NCBI RefSeq assembly: GCF_035917675.1
Contig: NZ_CP109104.1
Span: 3,720,001 to 3,784,000, forward strand
DNA length: 64,000 bases
Direction: 5' to 3'
From: Streptomyces sp. NBC_01775
Lineage (GTDB): Bacteria; Actinomycetota; Actinomycetes; Streptomycetales; Streptomycetaceae
The position numbers and the translations under genes are program-made. Positions 63,288 through 64,000 of this stretch are shown piece after piece (the stretch's first letter is position 1; every line of letters begins with the position of its first letter). The notes under the pieces are model-generated. The model made no database searches. It was not told the origin of the DNA and saw only the letters and a list, made by a program, of their open reading frames with translations.

Positions 63288-64000
63288 GTGACGCACAGCA
63301 ATGAGGAGGTGGCCCGCCTCTACGAGTCCAGCGGATCCGGGCTGTCCGGGCTGCGGACCGACGAGGCCCACTCGGCGCGTATGTACGACTTCCTCCTCGG
63401 CGGCAAGGACAACTACCCCCCGGACCAGGAGGCGGCCGACGCGGCGATGACCGCGTTCCCGACGCTGCGCATCGCGGCCCGCGAGAACCGTGCCTTCCTC
63501 GGCCGCGCCGTGCGCCACGTGGTCGAGGAGACCGGCATCCGCCAGTTCCTCGACATCGGATCCGGCCTGCCGACCGCCCAGAACGTTCACCAGGTCGCCC
63601 AGCACCACGACCCCCAGTCGCGCGTCGTGTACGTCGACAACGACCCCATCGTCCTGGCCCACGGGCACGCGCTGCTGTCCGCCGACGAGCGGACGACCGT
63701 CATCCAGGCCGACATCCGCGACCCCCGCTCGATCATCGAGCGCAAGGAGACGCGGGCGCTGATCGACTTCACCGAGCCGGTGGCCGTGCTCGCGGTGGCG
63801 ATCCTGCACTTCATCTCGGACGAGGAAGAGCCGGGCGCGATCGTCGCGCGGATACGCGAGGCCCTGGCACCCGGCAGCGTGATCATCCTCTCGCACGCGA
63901 CGGCCGAGATCTCCCCCGAGACCGCACTCGGCGTCCAGACCGCCTACCGGGCGCAGGGCGTACCGCTCACCCTGCGCGACCGCGCGGCCTTCGCGGAGCT
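63288..64000 (+). CDS. DUF574-type SAM-dependent methyltransferase (cut by window end)
   Basis: 237 residues visible from a GTG with GCGGAGGAAG upstream; the gene continues past the window. AHSARMYDFLLGGKDNYPPD, RQFLDIGSGLPTAQNVHQVA and VVYVDNDPIVLAHGHALLSA match the neighbour at 62251. The two are related but clearly diverged, so this is an old duplication or two independent members. About 30-40 C-terminal residues are probably missing. Confidence 0.92.
   Translation, partial: MTHSNEEVARLYESSGSGLSGLRTDEAHSARMYDFLLGGKDNYPPDQEAADAAMTAFPTLRIAARENRAFLGRAVRHVVEETGIRQFLDIGSGLPTAQNVHQVAQHHDPQSRVVYVDNDPIVLAHGHALLSADERTTVIQADIRDPRSIIERKETRALIDFTEPVAVLAVAILHFISDEEEPGAIVARIREALAPGSVIILSHATAEISPETALGVQTAYRAQGVPLTLRDRAAFAE

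Overview
The window is a GC-rich actinobacterial chromosome segment, almost certainly from Streptomyces or a close relative. The grounds are strong third-position GC bias, frequent GTG and TTG starts, and a housekeeping gene order (mdh, folD with a DUF3017 gene, purN-purH, sucC-sucD, a MoxR/vWA cluster, a small B12-binding mutase subunit, pcrA) that belongs to the conserved Streptomyces core. I see no tRNA, rRNA, intact insertion sequence, CRISPR array or phage gene.

Layout. 0.3-9 kb is an accessory stretch: an aldehyde dehydrogenase, a secreted protein, a doubly truncated LysR/siderophore-interacting-protein scar, a SnoaL-like protein, an ArsR-type regulator divergent from an MFS transporter, and a secreted trypsin-like protease. 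9.3-26 kb is core metabolism: malate dehydrogenase, a membrane-tethered XRE regulator, folD, an FHA-like protein, purN-purH, a large DUF6350 membrane protein, a sigma-factor-like membrane protein, and sucC-sucD. 26.3-35.2 kb is a five-gene module: MoxR ATPase, DUF5682 and vWA read leftward, SWIM zinc-finger and DUF5691 read rightward. 35.4-43.3 kb carries the B12-binding mutase subunit, a lipase-like hydrolase, an M23 peptidase, PcrA/UvrD helicase and an NlpC/P60 hydrolase behind a candidate c-di-AMP riboswitch. 43.4-52.5 kb carries small enzymes, membrane proteins and a PspC-linked two-component system. 52.7-64 kb is accessory: an aldo/keto reductase remnant, a Tat-exported FAD oxidoreductase, a tendamistat-like secreted protein, a drug exporter, an HTH/membrane-protein pair, a quinone oxidoreductase-like enzyme, a LuxR protein with an ATPase-like domain, and two head-to-head DUF574 methyltransferase genes, the last cut by the window end.

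How genes work together. FolD makes the formyl-folate used by PurN and PurH; SucCD and Mdh are TCA-cycle enzymes. The MoxR, DUF5682 and vWA genes are joined by ATGA overlaps and so should be made together; the SWIM and DUF5691 genes start from the same short control region, which holds a long inverted repeat. The PspC histidine kinase and its response regulator overlap, and face a second PspC protein coupled to a small membrane protein, forming one envelope-stress-type locus.

The most unusual features are the five-gene MoxR/vWA module, a repeat with a shared core found at 27-bp period in two membrane-protein genes and 28-bp period between genes, hexanucleotide microsatellites inside several coding regions, the LysR/SIP deletion scar, and the tendamistat-like protein.
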